A DNA stretch of 64,000 bases from Cepaea nemoralis (GCA_014155875.1 JACEFZ010017415.1:1414001-1478000), one strand, 5' to 3'; counted from the first letter of the stretch, positions 36,520 to 48,719 are shown. The notes: generated by a model not told the origin, from the sequence alone. Numbers and translations: made by a program.

Positions 36520-39500
36520 TATATTGTTTATAAGCAAATACTCATTGCAAGGGGGAATGAATTTAAAATCCTAAATGTTTCAGACCTTTTTCTTTAATGA
36601 GATGAGTTCTAGAGAAAATAATTATGTACAGAAGAGAATGGTGAACATAGTTGTCAAATTCCAATTCGATCAAGGTATTACTCAACCTGGAGACCATGTA
36701 TGACAGGCGTTGGTGAAGATGACACTGCGTATTGCCTAGTATAAAAGTTGTGAGGTCTATAATGAAGGATTGGATAGAGACAAACCATTATGGAGTTGAT
36801 AACTATTTTAGAACACCAAAACCCTCTTCCTCTACTGTTTATTTTTCCCTAGGATCAAAATTCTCTTTATTGGTATTACTTTTTTTTTTTTTTTTTCTTG
36901 AAAGTGTACAGCGTTCCATTTCTGATGTTCATATTGATATCAGTAGATATATGTTTGATGCTGAAATTTCAGGTAGTGGCTAGATGCATCTAGATCCAGA
37001 CCTGATTGCTGAGTGAAGCACCTTGTTGAGTGAAGCACCCTGATAGAGCGAAGCTCCTTGTTCGAGTGATGCCCTTTGATAGAGTAGTGCACAAAGATAT
37101 TCACCTGCAAGATTTTCTTCTACCCATGTAGGACAGGTAACATAGATAATTTATCCTTCAACCTGAAAGGGAGAAATAGAGCCAATATTCTGCTCATACC
37201 TGGACCAGATCAATAGTAAGAACAAGTAACATAGATATTGTCATTGACTGCTTGCCGCAGGGATTCACAAACATGGAAGTGAAGAAGCCAGAGTGTATAG
37301 TTCTTTTTTTCAGATTTAACATATGCCCGTAGAAGATGAGCAGTAAATGTAATAGAAAGACAGATATATAGCTGGTGATATGGATATTATATTTGGCACA
37401 TCAACTATACATGTATAGTTACAGATATATATGTATATGACCTTTTTGTATTGAATTGGATTGTGGTTTTTTTTTTTTGGGGGGGGGGGGGGGGGGGTGT
37501 AATGATCAATAACCCGATTTATGTTTATTAAATCATAAAATTGCGGTTATGTCATCTATTGAGTGTTTTTCTTGTCATAGTTAAGTTGTTTAATAAAAAA
37601 AAAAACTAGACAATAATCAATTAACTGAGAGAGGAGAGGCAAGGAATCACCAATAGAATATTGTTGGTTGTAAGGGAAAACGTTTCACTTAGTTTCCTAG
37701 AGGTATTCCTTGGTTCTCCGAGACTCTATTTATGGACTCAAGCAACTGAGACATTGAAGGTTAACTTAATTAGTGTGACGAAATGCCGCGAGTGCACCAG
37801 AATGCTTTCCTACATGAAAGTATTCCGTAAGTGAAGAAGAAGAAAACTAGAGGAATAAAATCACGCTCCTCGGGGCTAGTCAATCATGACGCAAACGGAC
37901 TGTTTTATCAAGAGAGTTATAAAACCATGCAGTGTGAAACTGACCTGTGACTGGGAACTCTCAACATAATATAAGAATAGCTAGACGCTCAAGAGGAGAC
38001 AATGGGTGGCCTGAGGGCTGATAACATACCAGTCCAGCGATTCAAAGTGTTAAATGCCAAACTGATAATTACACCACACTGCAGAGCAGATGTGAAATAG
38101 ACCGTGTGAAAGGAATCATTCGCCCAGAAAGGCGGGGGATGAATGGATACCTGGACCTAGGAAGATCGCCCAACCGCGAAGGCTGACTGCCTTGTGAAAC
38201 AGACCAATCACACAAGGTGTGAAAGTCCGACTGAATCAGGAATGCCAGAGGTTGTTGGGTTTCTGATGGAGGCAATTTAAACTAGGAAATGTTACCCTTG
38301 AACCAGACAGGGTGACGCCCCAGGAGATAAGAGTAATTAAGAGAACGAAATAAATAGGCTAGGCGTGGAAGGTTTAAAGTCAGAATAAGTCAGACATTTG
38401 AACAGGTATGCAACCATCTCAATGTTCTGTAGTCATATGTATGATTCTTATGTTGGCTAAACTTCACTAGGCACGTTATTTCTTAGTAACTATGCAAGTC
38501 TTTTAGAGGACTGACTTTCTGTCGGCCGGTGGCAAGCTAGTTCTTTGAAACTATCAGCAGTGAACTCGTATTCTTCAGTTGCTGCCTATATCATATTGCT
38601 TTAAGTGTTATTCTTGATATACAAGTAGGAACCTTATGTTATGCAGATTTTGGCTATGCTCTGGGCAGACTTTTGACTGTCATTTATCATGTCAGATGTC
38701 TGTCACCTCTACGGAAACTATTAGTTTCTCAGTTGTTGTATATAATTATATTTGTTTTGTATCCATACTACTTAATAGGAATATCTGTATATGTATAACG
38801 TTTAAGTATATGCTGGATATATTGATTTGTCATATAAAAATCTACCCATATGAATGGGGTTATGCTATTTTGTTTGCACATTGACAACGGGCCTATTGAT
38901 TGTGTTTGAAGCAGCGGTGTAATGGTACATAAATTACCCGCAATTGGTATAGGATATATGGTGCTTAGCATTTCCAGTGTGTGGTGCACGAGCGTGCATC
39001 GTAACTCACGGAAGCATTTCACCGAGGATGATCACGGCATGTAAGCCCGGAGATCAAGTACTATTATGATAAGCACTACCGACCCTGTAATCTGCGAACC
39101 CAAATGTTGGATGGTACTCACTGTGAGGAACCGAGTGTCTGAATTAGGGACATGAACGTATGACACTTCATTCATCATGACGGACATTAGAAGGGATGAC
39201 AGGAATGTAATAACTACAGGCTTGTTAGACTGGAAAAGTCCTTCCCAGAGTAATCGGTAGGATAGAGATATAGAGAATAGTGAACGCAGTAAAGCTGGAA
39301 GAGAGACTTGGTCAGACTGGTCATTGTGTGTGTGTGTGTGGGGGGGGGGGCGGAGGGGGCGATAGAATGTATGTATTAATTAGGATTGTACTGATGTAGA
39401 AATAGATAATACACATTCTTGGTGTTCTCTTCCAAGCCCTCAACAGGAGCCCGGTTACCGTGCTGTGATAACGGAGGTACTAGGGGAGACAGGACAGAAC

Positions 39501-40296
39501 ATTACCGTTCTGACCACCGTCCGGCTTTGTACTGATCTGAACATAGGTGGAGATATGACCATAGCTGCTTAGCTGAACTGGACCACAGATCCAGACAGGA
39601 TCCAAGGATCTCAGAGTTATGTATATGTACTTTCCATCATTTCACATGTATGAGTGTATATTGCATAGTTCACCATCATCATCATGATAATCATTCATGA
39701 TTAATGATAGACAATAAATGTTGTAGTTTGTTTTAAACTAAGTTATCTGTTATTTTTCCAATTGTGCATGCATGTTTGTGTGTGTACATTGGTGGGGGAT
39801 TACTTAGACACCAGGGAGGGGAACAGTCAGGGGAGAAAAACCTGCATTGGATTAGTAGTTAATTTGTAGACGTAAATCTAACTCAGATATCCTTCTCCTT
39901 CTTACTCCCTGGCGAATATTAAGGTCAGCTAATTTCATTTTGTTACGAGCCACTTGTACGCTGTACTCTTGATATTCGTGGGCTTAATCTGTAGTTCAGC
40001 CATATAGATTTTGTTCCTAGTCAATTTCTGACTATTTGGGTTTGCTCGCCAGTGAACAATACATTCAACTAGGCGGTGGCGCACCCCCACTTCTGACAAT
40101 TAGAACGGGCAGGATCAGATCGGGAACGAGAAACTTGATTGTGCTCTATCTCTTTGAGATTGTCCCAAAAACATACAAAGGCGAAGAGCAGTCGTGAGAG
40201 TATAATGAGGATTTAACTGGCAAGAAATCCTAAACTGACGTAAGCATGTAATTATGCAAACGTATGAGATAGGAATATGTATGAGCAAATTCTTAC
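36520..40296. other. Unassigned sequence, 3.7 kb
   Basis: No gene, SINE or LINE is recognised. It has a G homopolymer at about 37480-37498, a loose AGTGAAGCACC repetition near 37010-37090 and a GT run with a G homopolymer near 39327-39350. If the LamG-EGF gene continues, this is part of its next intron, because it lies directly 3' of a coding exon on the minus strand. Confidence 0.4.
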
Positions 40297-40542
40297 CTTC
40301 AAGTTCACAATGTTGACCTTCATAATCTGTACCATAGCAGTCACAATGCATGTCAGTGTAGTCGTTCACGCATTTGCCCAAGTTACACTGCCTGTCGCCT
40401 TGGCAACGGTCTAGGCATCCAACTGCCACCCCCTCGGTACTGTTAAAATGTGGACTTATCAACGTGCCGTCTGAGAGGGCATACATGACGTCAGTGATAC
40501 ATCCTACATAGGGCTTGAAGTCCACGAGTGTCTTCTTTGTGC
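40297..40542 (-). CDS. Coding exon: end of laminin-G domain plus EGF domain
   Basis: The 246 bp exon is bounded on the minus strand by acceptor TATAG/GC and donor G/GTAAGA. It opens by completing a glycine codon begun in the exon at 43594-43767 and reads [20 protein letters not shown], the end of a laminin-G domain whose second cysteine is in VAVGC. An EGF module follows with exactly six cysteines: DRC, RQC, GKC, MHC, DC and QHC, including [15 protein letters not shown] possible N-glycosylation site NST precedes it. LamG-EGF pairs form the extracellular part of neurexin, CNTNAP and axotactin-type proteins, secreted or at the cell surface in adhesion and synapse roles. Which one this is cannot be told from two exons. 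It ends in phase 1, so a further exon should lie at lower coordinates. Confidence 0.88.
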
Positions 40543-40766
40543 CTATACGAGTATCAGAAACAAAATTAGTACACATACACATAACTCAGTCTCTCTAAAT
40601 GATCAGTTTGAAACTCGACACGAATAACAATATTTTGCAGTTATAATGGTTGCTAATTGAAAGATACTATTACGATATATTGAAGTAATAAATATTTATA
40701 TAAATATCAGAAAGATCCACATATTGAATTAAAACAAACATGGTGCCAGAAAGACAAAGCATTCGA

Positions 40767-41183
40767 TTAAGAATATGCCACAAACACAAATCCACCGAAC
40801 GAGATTTCCCTTAACGATCGACAGGTTATTCGACTTCTTAGATGTGAAGCTAGTCTTCGGCGCGTGCTACGGCCATGGTTCTCCCCTGGTGCCAGGATTG
40901 TCGAGTCGTCTATGAAACCCTTCAATTGCGTCATTCTACATCGCATCAACAATTTACCCTGCATGGCCATGACGAATAATAATGGTAAAGTCGTACACCC
41001 CATGGCTATGCCTAAGTGTAGGTCGATCCACCTGGTCGTGAACGTCGGGATGCCGAAGTGAAGTGAGAAACCCGACAAATGCTGCATCAGCATTGTCGTG
41101 ATCTCCCCGGGAGATACTTTCTGAGGGTCTGCCACAGCATTTGCTGGGATACTGATCCATAAAGGTTGACCAGGCCAAATCAT
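40767..41183 (-). pseudogene. Reverse transcriptase relic of unclear clade
   Basis: The open minus-strand stretch has GIAMGCTTLPLLFVMAMQ, a form of motif B (GxxQGxxxSPxLF), followed by KGFIDDSTILAP, a FIDD version of the YADD box, and SRITCRSLREISF. The order supports a reverse transcriptase, but the clade is not recognisable. It sits inside the intron and is not part of the host protein. Confidence 0.6.
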
Positions 41184-41976
41184 ATCACGTGAAGGTTTGT
41201 ATTCCCCGTGTTCACTCTCTGGATAGTTTCCTAGATTATGCTAGCATGTTCAACGCATCAGGGAAAGCCTGTATAACTTTTTTCTGCACCGTTCTGTCCA
41301 AGTTTTCCAATAAGTACGCCGCCATTCCGCTAGCCATGAACGAGAAGAATATCTTGTCCTCGATGCTCAGAAGAGAGATATACCTGTACGAACCAGTTGA
41401 TATTTGACGAATTCTCCACTGTGTGGATGTAGATTTCTCCCATTTAGGGCCTATGCGATTGTTCTTCCATGCGGATAATCAGCATTCTGTGAAATCATTT
41501 CAGTACGTTCTAACACCTTTTGCACACTGTATATGGGACACTGATGGGACCGAGTGAAAACGAGGGCTTTCTCAACCATGGCTACAACCTCTGTCCACGT
41601 CGGAGGCTATCTAACATGGCCATGATTGGTGCATGCAAGTATCACAAACAACTCCTTTTTCTGGATGAGCTATAACCGTTCACGCTGTGTATCGGAATTA
41701 ATGTTCCCGACTATTCAATGACAGACAACACCAGGCCTTGGAACAAGAGGTACTAGTTCCATATGAATTGCGGTCATTACTCTTACGCGGCCAATCCCCG
41801 CCGACATCTACGCTTGATACCGTCAATTTGAATATTGCACTTCGGCCAAACGGTATTCATAATGCTTGGGGTGTCTGTTGTCGAGCTGATACCGAAAAAC
41901 GAATTAACACATCTTATAACTAAGAAGCTCATCAACCACAAAGATACAAGCCAACGTTTCTACCAAAGTCTGTATC

Positions 41977-42859
41977 CATCCATCCATCATGTGCCATGCC
42001 GGTAAGCGTGGGCGGTCATGTTCTGCCAGCTCACTCGATCACCAGAGTCGTGGTCAGCTCGGTGTTTCTGTCTCGACCATGTCACAAGGCCAAGCCATCC
42101 AGGTACTTGCTTCAAGGTCTTCCCCTTGGTTTGTTCCCCTCGATCTTACCAGTTGTCACCAAGTTCTCCAGATCGTTTCTTCTCATAACATGCCCAAAAA
42201 AACTGTCTACATCTAATGTTTCTAATCAGTTTACGATCTTCATTTGTTTCTTGAAGAACTTGTTCATTGGTCTTTCTGGCTGTCCATGGTATTCTTTGCA
42301 TTTTCCTCAGAAACCACATTTCTACAGCCATCAGATGTTTTTCAGCCTGACTGCTCATTGTCCAAGCTTCACATCCATATAAGAGTACAGGTTCTATGTA
42401 GCATCTCAACACTCTTTTTCTCGCTTCAATTGACATCTTTTTATTGGTCAGTATGTTTTTCATCTTGCTAAAGGCTACTTTTGCCATGGCGATTCTTGTT
42501 CTAATCTCTTCAACGCATCTGCCATCAGATGTTATTACTGTTCCGAGATAATTGTACCTATTCACTTGTTGAAGAATATTCCTATTTACTTGTATATTAC
42601 ATTGTGGTATTTCGTTCTTCCTAGTGACGACCATAATCTGTGTCTTTTTACAATTTAGTTCTAACCCTCGTTGTTCACTGTGTGTAACAATCGCATCTAC
42701 TAAATTTTGCAGGTCCTGTTTATTGTCTGCAATCAAAACTGTATCATCTGCATATCTAATGTTATTGATGCATCGTCCCCCAATGTTGATTCCTTCCATA
42801 TCTTCAATATTTCTGAAAATACTTTCACTGTACAGGGAAAACAGATCTGGAGACTTCAG
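41977..42859 (-). mobile_element. 5'-truncated RTE-A copy 2, in an intron
   Basis: A perfect 10 bp duplication, AGTCTGTATC, lies at 41967-41976 and 42860-42869. The 883 bp insert has the same 3' end as the copy at 8146 but a GGAT-type tail (CATCCATCCATC on the plus strand). The open frame at 42146-42799 holds IRYADDTVLIADN and RYNYLGTVIT. It is truncated just before motif C, so it is inactive, though it looks younger than copy 1 because 217 codons remain open. Confidence 0.94.
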
Positions 42860-43593
42860 AGTCTGTATCAGTGAAACAAAAACAACAATACTGAGCTAGA
42901 ACACATAAAAGTAATTCACATGTCTCAGCGAATAACATAAACAAAGCACGAAGTTTGGAAAACGAAAAAATGGAAAAGGGATCTGGCACTATTTAAAAAT
43001 ACAAATAAAAGCTTGTCAAACTAGAATATTTATATCCTGCACATTGTTTTTGTAAATGTTAAATTCTAGGGGGAAACCACGACATAGGGACAGAGATTTG
43101 TAATGAAGTGACAAGTTCTCAGAAATATAATACCAGTCTTCTAACTGAATAGGCTGACAAACTTTGCAACCTTCATCTCTCATCTTCCTCAGCGCCCCTT
43201 CCAGACATTGCGTGTTACTTGTCTGCTGCAACTGTGCCGAGCCAATGATAACTTCTGTATTATTGCAGCAGTAACCAGTAAATGAACATTTTCACACCTT
43301 GGGGCTATAGGGTATATGATGCTTGCCCCAGAATTGTACAGACCAATCGGCAGGCGATGGCTGGTGTGGTCAATACTACGCCGACCGCCTTTACTTTTCC
43401 AGAACACTTTCTGGGCCCATTTTAGGCTGGGTCGACCTGGGAGCCAAGGCCTAATTGTCAATAATCCCCACCTCGATGGTGAACTGTGGTGTGTGATTTC
43501 ACAGTTGTCGGATTCCTATAATCTGACATTTGTGCACATGACATTTCACACAAGTTTAAATGTTCTCACAGTAGCTAACAATAAACAACTTAC

Positions 43594-43767
43594 CGCCCAA
43601 GGAAACCAAAGTTGTCAGATGACTCCAATCAAGGATATCTGCAGCTTTTCCATAGGAATAGGCTTTGATTGCCTCTCGACCTATGTCTTCGTTGAGCGTC
43701 AGTCTCATCTCTGCTTTGTTAACATCAATTCGAAGATCTACGGTGTGCCACTGATCGCTATTCAGAG
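43594..43767 (-). CDS. Coding exon: laminin-G domain segment
   Basis: On the minus strand the 174 bp exon lies between acceptor TTGCAG/CTCTG and donor GGGCG/GTAAGT. It reads [19 protein letters not shown], the WHTV strand typical of laminin-G domains, and ends LTTLVSLG plus one base of a glycine codon, completed by the exon at 40297-40542. Both exons are phase 1 at each end, so the reading frame across the junction is continuous. The acceptor has no pyrimidine tract: a 45-unit AT microsatellite lies five bases upstream of the AG, odd for a constitutive exon. The function is as for the partner exon. Confidence 0.88.
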
Positions 43768-43770
43768 CTG

Positions 43771-43965
<195 letters not shown>

Positions 43966-44168
43966 ATATATATAATTGTGTAGGTGTAATTATAGACTAA
44001 TGTTTGTACATTGTAGCATTAATGCATGTTTTGTTAGAAACATAATTTGTCCATTATTACAACCCTGAGCAAAATGGAAGTACTAAAATGGCACGATAGA
44101 GCCACCAATGTGGAGCTGAAGGACAGAACTAAAATAAATACCAGCGAAGGTACTCAAACAGCGATATA
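43966..44168. other. Unassigned sequence
   Basis: About 200 bases with no recognised gene. They are intronic if the LamG-EGF gene extends further upstream. Confidence 0.4.
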
Positions 44169-44403
44169 TACGAGAGGAAGTCAATAAGTAAGTCACAAAT
44201 GACTGTAGAAAAATAACTAAATATAATAACAGGTTGAAACCAGTTTATTTTTTATACATACATTGTCCCTTTATTTCTCAACATAATTTTCACCAACATT
44301 GATGCACTTATCCCATCGTGTTTTCAGTCCTACCAAACCGGTTGCATAGAACTGCGTGCTCTGTTTTCTAAACCACGTTTTCACTTCACATTCAACTTCG
44401 GCG

Positions 44404-44775
44404 TCATTCGCGAAATGTCTCCAGCCAAGGTGGGTTTTCAGTGGACCAAAAAAGGTGGGGGAAATCGCTAGGGGCTAAGTCGGGGCTGTAAGGTGGATGT
44501 TCCAGAACTTTCCACCATAGTTGGTTAATTTTCTCCTGAGTTAATGGAGACGTTTGTGGTCTGGCATTGGCATGAAGAAGCAACACTCCTCTAGTCAGCA
44601 GTCCTGGACGTTTTCTTCGAATTGCATCATGAAGTATCGATAGAACTTTACAGTTCGATTCAGAATTCACATTGTCACCTTTCTTCTTGAAATTGATTAA
44701 AAGCACTCCTTGACAATTCCAGAACACTGTCAGCATAACCTTCCCTTCTGATGGCGTAACCTTGAATTTTTGGAC
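44404..44775 (-). pseudogene. mariner transposase, catalytic C-terminal half
   Basis: The minus strand codes KVTPSEGKVMLTVFWNCQGV, then HANARPQTSPLTQEKINQL and YSPDLAPSDF. In mariners the second and third catalytic aspartates lie in HDNARPH and YSPDLAPxDF. Here the former is changed to HANARPQ, losing the aspartate, so the enzyme would be dead even without the insertion. The sequence meets the RTE duplication GACACAAGG at 44773-44781. Confidence 0.92.
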
Positions 44776-44887
44776 ACAAGGCCATCGATCCATCATGTGC
44801 CATGCCGATAAGAGTGGGCGGTCATGTTTTGCCATCTCACTCTTCTTCTTCTTCTTCTTCTTCTTCTTTCGTTCGCTTGAAATATGT

Positions 44888-45322
44888 CTATATCTGCAAT
44901 GTCGTCTCTTGCATGAATTGAACTGTTTTTTTCAGTTCACACAGTGGTCCATAGAGTTTATCTTCCACTGTCGTCTCTCTAGGCCAGAAGGTTTGCCTAG
45001 ATATGTTATATTTTGGGCAGTCTTGGAGTATGTGCTCTGCTGTCTGCGACGCCAATCCACATGTGCACATGGCTGTTTCACCAATCTTGAATTTTGTATA
45101 CATGTGGTTGCGTAATCTATTGTGCCCTGTTCTGAGGCGCAGAATAATGACTTGTTCTGGTCTGTCCATAATGTGGTAGTCATCTTGAGCAGGTTTTGGT
45201 GGCTTTCTGACTGATTTGATCATTCTTTTCTTTTGGTGGTATGTAACGGGCACATCAAGGCTGTTCCTCTTTGGCTCCTTCCTTAGCCAATTGATCAGCT
45301 CTGTCGTTTCCGGGTACTCCAC
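44888..45322 (-). pseudogene. Tail domain of the RNase H LINE, shifted out of frame
   Basis: This frame continues the ORF that ends at 45255: the RNase H ORF stops at QLAKEGAKEEQP and the next frame carries DVPVTYHQKKRM, PEQVIILRLRTGHNRL and CTCGLASQTAEHILQDCP, a short Cys/His cluster common at the end of such LINEs. The frame change can be explained by one extra base near 45257. This is the only lesion I see in the element, so it could also be a sequencing error. Confidence 0.85.
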
Positions 45323-48300
45323 AGTGGGATGGTATCCACTGTATGGTGACTTTATGCTGACTGCTAAGTTCAGAAAGTAGTGTCCTTAGTACTGGCAATT
45401 TCCCAGAGAGGAGCGCCTCGAGTACTGATTTTGCATCTGTTAGTAGCACCACAGGTTGAGTACCATTGCTGTTATTTAGTAATTTCTCTGTTGCTATCTT
45501 GATTGCCTCAATTTCGGCATCATAGTTATGGCAGTACTTTCCTGTCGGTACTCTGGATGTGTCCCTAGTATTATTTGGGTATTCTATGTACACTCCCGCT
45601 CCTCCATTTCGAACAGCATTTTGTGCTGACCCATCTGTGTAGACTCGGATCCAGAGGTCCTGTGGGTATTCTTCATCAAGGAAGCTGAGAGTGGCTGTTC
45701 TGCGCTGCACACTGTTCTGTTCTTCCTTGTCAAATATTCCTCTCACTTTTGTCTGGATTTGTAACGATAGTCTATGCTCATCTTTCCATGGAGTTCGCTC
45801 TGGAATAGTTGTTAGGGGGATACCAACTGTGGGCAGATCAGTGGTTTCTCTGCAGAGTCGTTTGGCCTGGTGGATAAAACTACTTCTTTTCAACCGCCCC
45901 ATAGCTAGGTTTTCAAATCTGTTCTTCATAGGGTGGCCTGGCAAGCTGAGGAACTTTTCTGCTTGTATTAGCGTTTTCGTATCTCTGCGCTCACTCAGTG
46001 CCTGTGTCCTCCCCATCTTCTCCATTTCCACTATAGGGGTTGATCTCATCCCTCCTGTGGTGACTCTAAGTGCTTGATGTTGCACCTTGTCGAGCTCTTG
46101 TAGTGTGGTATTTGATGCTGAACACCACGCAGTTGACCCATATTCCAGGTGTGGTCGTATGCTCTGTTGGTAAACTTTGCTAAGTATTTTCGTACTGGCT
46201 CCCCATGTGGTTCCACTTAGCTTTCTCAGGATGGCTATTTTCCTTCTGGCTTTTGCTACTGCTTTGTTGATGTGCTTTCTCCATGTCAGCTTGCCATCAA
46301 ATGTTACTCCAAGGTATGTTGGTTCTTTATCTTCTCTTAGGGGTGTTCCATTTATCTGGATGATCCCTGCCTTTTGTTTTGGAGAGAGGGTAAATAGGGT
46401 TGTGCTGCACTTGTCAGTGTTTATGCTGACACACCATCTATTTGCCCATGCAGCAAATGTATCTACAGCTCTTTGTAGCAATCTGGTGGCCACTGATGCA
46501 TATTCATTTGTGCTCCATAGAACCAGGTCATCGGCGTACATTGCCGCTTTAATTCCATGCGGTAGGTGAGCAACAAGATCATTGATGAAGATTAGAAAAA
46601 GTGTGGGGGACAAGACTCCGCCCTGGGGGACACCGTGACGCAGTAGTACTTTCTTGCTCTTGAGTCCGTCTATCTGTACTCGGGCTCTTCTGTTGTGCAA
46701 GTATGCTTTCACCCATTTGTACATTCTTCCATTGACTTTGCAGTTTCTCAGTTTCTTCATCAGACCTTCTTTCCAGACTTTGTCAAAGGCTTTCTTCAGA
46801 TCTATCCATGCCGCAAGCACCAGCTTCTTCTCTTGTAATGCATCCTCAATTTCTTGAGAGAGGTAGGTTGTCTGATCTTCCGTAGAGTAGCAATGCCTAA
46901 AGCCAGCCTGCTGTGGCACAAGGATGTTTTTACTTTCAATGTACCACTGCAGTCTGTGATTGATGATGCGCTCCAGTGTTTTGCAGAGACAGCTGGTGAG
47001 GCTAATTGGTCTGTAGCTAGAGGCAATGGAACCATCTTTCCCTGATTTTAGGAGGGGTATCATGATTGCTTCTCTCCAGGCTTGTGGAACACTGCCTAAG
47101 GTCCAGCTGTTATTGAAGATCTGCAACAGCTTTGTTTTGGCCTCTGTTCCTAGGTTCCTGATCATTTCATTGGAGATACCATCAGCTCCTGGTGACTTTC
47201 TCATTTTCAGTTTTGATATGGCTAGCTCCAGTTCGCTGATTGTGATGGGTGCCTCCAGAACCTCATGTACTATTTCCTTCTGTCCTGTATGTTGTCGTTT
47301 CTCTCGAATCTCTTGTTGTTTCTCTGGACTAATTTTGATATTGCTATCTTGTGCGAACGAGTCCGCAAAATGGTCAGCTGCTTGCTTTCTTGTTAAGATT
47401 TTTCCATCTTTATGTAGTGCAATTTTTGAGTTTCTCCCTGTGCCCTCGTCATTAAGCTGTTTTATTAGCTTCCACAATTTCCTTGTGTCTCTTTCAAAGT
47501 TCAGATACTCTGATTTCTCCTGCCAGCTTTTCCGTCTAGCCTGCAGCTTGGCCCTTTGAAATTTGGCTTTTGCATGCTGGAATTTATTGTGGTGCTCTTG
47601 GCTGGGTGTGGCCTCTGCTTGCTTTCTACACACTTCAACATCATTATGCAACTGTTCCAGTTCACTACTCCAGTAGGGTTTATATTGTTTACGGGCTCCT
47701 CTTGGTACTGTTTCTCGCGCTGCCTGTAGTATGCATTTCCCAAACTCTTCAACTGCTTTATTTATGTCTTTCTCAGTGTTCAGGTTTCTAACCAGTATGC
47801 TGGTGCGATGCTTGTACATTGCCCAGTCTGCTTTCTTGTAGTTCCACCTCGAGAGGGTGCTGCTTTCACTTACAAGCTCATTTTCTACGGTTAGAAAGAC
47901 TGGCCGATGGTCACTGCCACCAAGTTGTTTCCCAACAGTTCGTGTAATGTTCCACTCCAGGTCTGGTGAATGAAAAGCCAGGTCAGGTGTAGTTGTAGAG
48001 TGCCATGATCTCGAGTAGAAAGTATGTGGGTCGGACGGCTTGTTAATCAACATGAATCTATTCTCATCCTGCCAGTCTTCCAGTCTCTCTCCTCTCTGGT
48101 CCACGTGATCATAGCCCCAGCTCTGCGAGTGGCTGTTGAAATCGCCACACACAATCATTTTTTCTTTTAGTGGTAGAGTGTCCAGTGCCTGTGGGCGGTC
48201 ACTTGGACAGTAGTAATTGATCAGATGTAGATCTGTATTACCTGTCTTAAGTTTAAGTGTCTGATACTCAGCCCCTTCCATGTATACTTTGATTTGGGAA

Positions 48301-48719
48301 GCCATGATGTTATTTCTTACAAGGGTCAGTATCCCACCTTTTCGCCTGTTCTTTCGGTCAGATCGGTAACACTGGTAGCCTCTGATTTTGAAGGCTATAT
48401 TTTCATTGAGGTGGGTTTCTTGCAGGCAACATATGCTTACTTTTTCTTGGTCCAAGATTTTTTCTAATTCTATTTTTTTGTTGCTGACTCCCTCCGCATT
48501 CCAGTGCATTATTTTAAGTCTTCGTTTAGTATGGCCAGTCGTCCTATTCTCATGTCCCCTGGCTCCACAGGACATCTGAGAAGGACCTCCAGTAGTTGGG
48601 GTTGGACCCTTTCGAGACATAGGGCCCGGCACTGCACCTGCCTGGGGGTCCAAAGCAGGGCGAGCACCATAACGATTAGCAGTAGTCGACATATTCCATT
48701 TTGCGTGATTGCGTGGCAT
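45255..48719 (-). CDS. Endonuclease-reverse transcriptase-RNase H polyprotein of a LINE
   Basis: The ORF is 1154 codons, the longest real coding sequence here. Residues 70-280 are an APE-type endonuclease: IMHWNAEG, LQETHLNEN (catalytic Glu), KGGILTLVR, MIVCGDFNSHSQSWG, PDLAFHSP and GGSDHRPVF. Residues about 480-790 are the reverse transcriptase: SYRPISLTSC, QAGFRHCYSTEDQ, WIDLKKAFDKVW, RHGVPQGGVLSPTLF and MYADDLVLWS. RNase H is at about 1010-1150: RVYTDGSAQN, YDAEIEAIK, LLTDAKSV, PSHCGVPGNDRADQLA. All catalytic residues are present. The start is the first ATG; initiation further inside is possible. It copies its own RNA into DNA at target sites. The clade is probably I/Ingi/Nimb-like. Confidence 0.93.
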   Translation of the reverse strand: MPRNHAKWNMSTTANRYGARPALDPQAGAVPGPMSRKGPTPTTGGPSQMSCGARGHENRTTGHTKRRLKIMHWNAEGVSNKKIELEKILDQEKVSICCLQETHLNENIAFKIRGYQCYRSDRKNRRKGGILTLVRNNIMASQIKVYMEGAEYQTLKLKTGNTDLHLINYYCPSDRPQALDTLPLKEKMIVCGDFNSHSQSWGYDHVDQRGERLEDWQDENRFMLINKPSDPHTFYSRSWHSTTTPDLAFHSPDLEWNITRTVGKQLGGSDHRPVFLTVENELVSESSTLSRWNYKKADWAMYKHRTSILVRNLNTEKDINKAVEEFGKCILQAARETVPRGARKQYKPYWSSELEQLHNDVEVCRKQAEATPSQEHHNKFQHAKAKFQRAKLQARRKSWQEKSEYLNFERDTRKLWKLIKQLNDEGTGRNSKIALHKDGKILTRKQAADHFADSFAQDSNIKISPEKQQEIREKRQHTGQKEIVHEVLEAPITISELELAISKLKMRKSPGADGISNEMIRNLGTEAKTKLLQIFNNSWTLGSVPQAWREAIMIPLLKSGKDGSIASSYRPISLTSCLCKTLERIINHRLQWYIESKNILVPQQAGFRHCYSTEDQTTYLSQEIEDALQEKKLVLAAWIDLKKAFDKVWKEGLMKKLRNCKVNGRMYKWVKAYLHNRRARVQIDGLKSKKVLLRHGVPQGGVLSPTLFLIFINDLVAHLPHGIKAAMYADDLVLWSTNEYASVATRLLQRAVDTFAAWANRWCVSINTDKCSTTLFTLSPKQKAGIIQINGTPLREDKEPTYLGVTFDGKLTWRKHINKAVAKARRKIAILRKLSGTTWGASTKILSKVYQQSIRPHLEYGSTAWCSASNTTLQELDKVQHQALRVTTGGMRSTPIVEMEKMGRTQALSERRDTKTLIQAEKFLSLPGHPMKNRFENLAMGRLKRSSFIHQAKRLCRETTDLPTVGIPLTTIPERTPWKDEHRLSLQIQTKVRGIFDKEEQNSVQRRTATLSFLDEEYPQDLWIRVYTDGSAQNAVRNGGAGVYIEYPNNTRDTSRVPTGKYCHNYDAEIEAIKIATEKLLNNSNGTQPVVLLTDAKSVLEALLSGKLPVLRTLLSELSSQHKVTIQWIPSHCGVPGNDRADQLAKEGAKEEQP

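Larger units (their letters stand above)
40543..43593 (-). other. Intron between the two LamG-EGF exons
   Basis: The interval begins (minus strand) with GTAAGT at 43593 and ends with AG at 40543-40544. Its 3051 bp contain an RTE-A copy (41977-42859), an RT relic (about 40767-41183) and otherwise unassigned sequence. 41184-41966 holds nothing I can name. The RTE-A copy is in the same orientation as the gene. Confidence 0.8.

Noticed and set aside
40115..40296. Extension of the EGF exon reading frame beyond the donor site as coding sequence
   Set aside because: GTAAGA at the EGF end is a good donor, and the residues after it have no domain character.
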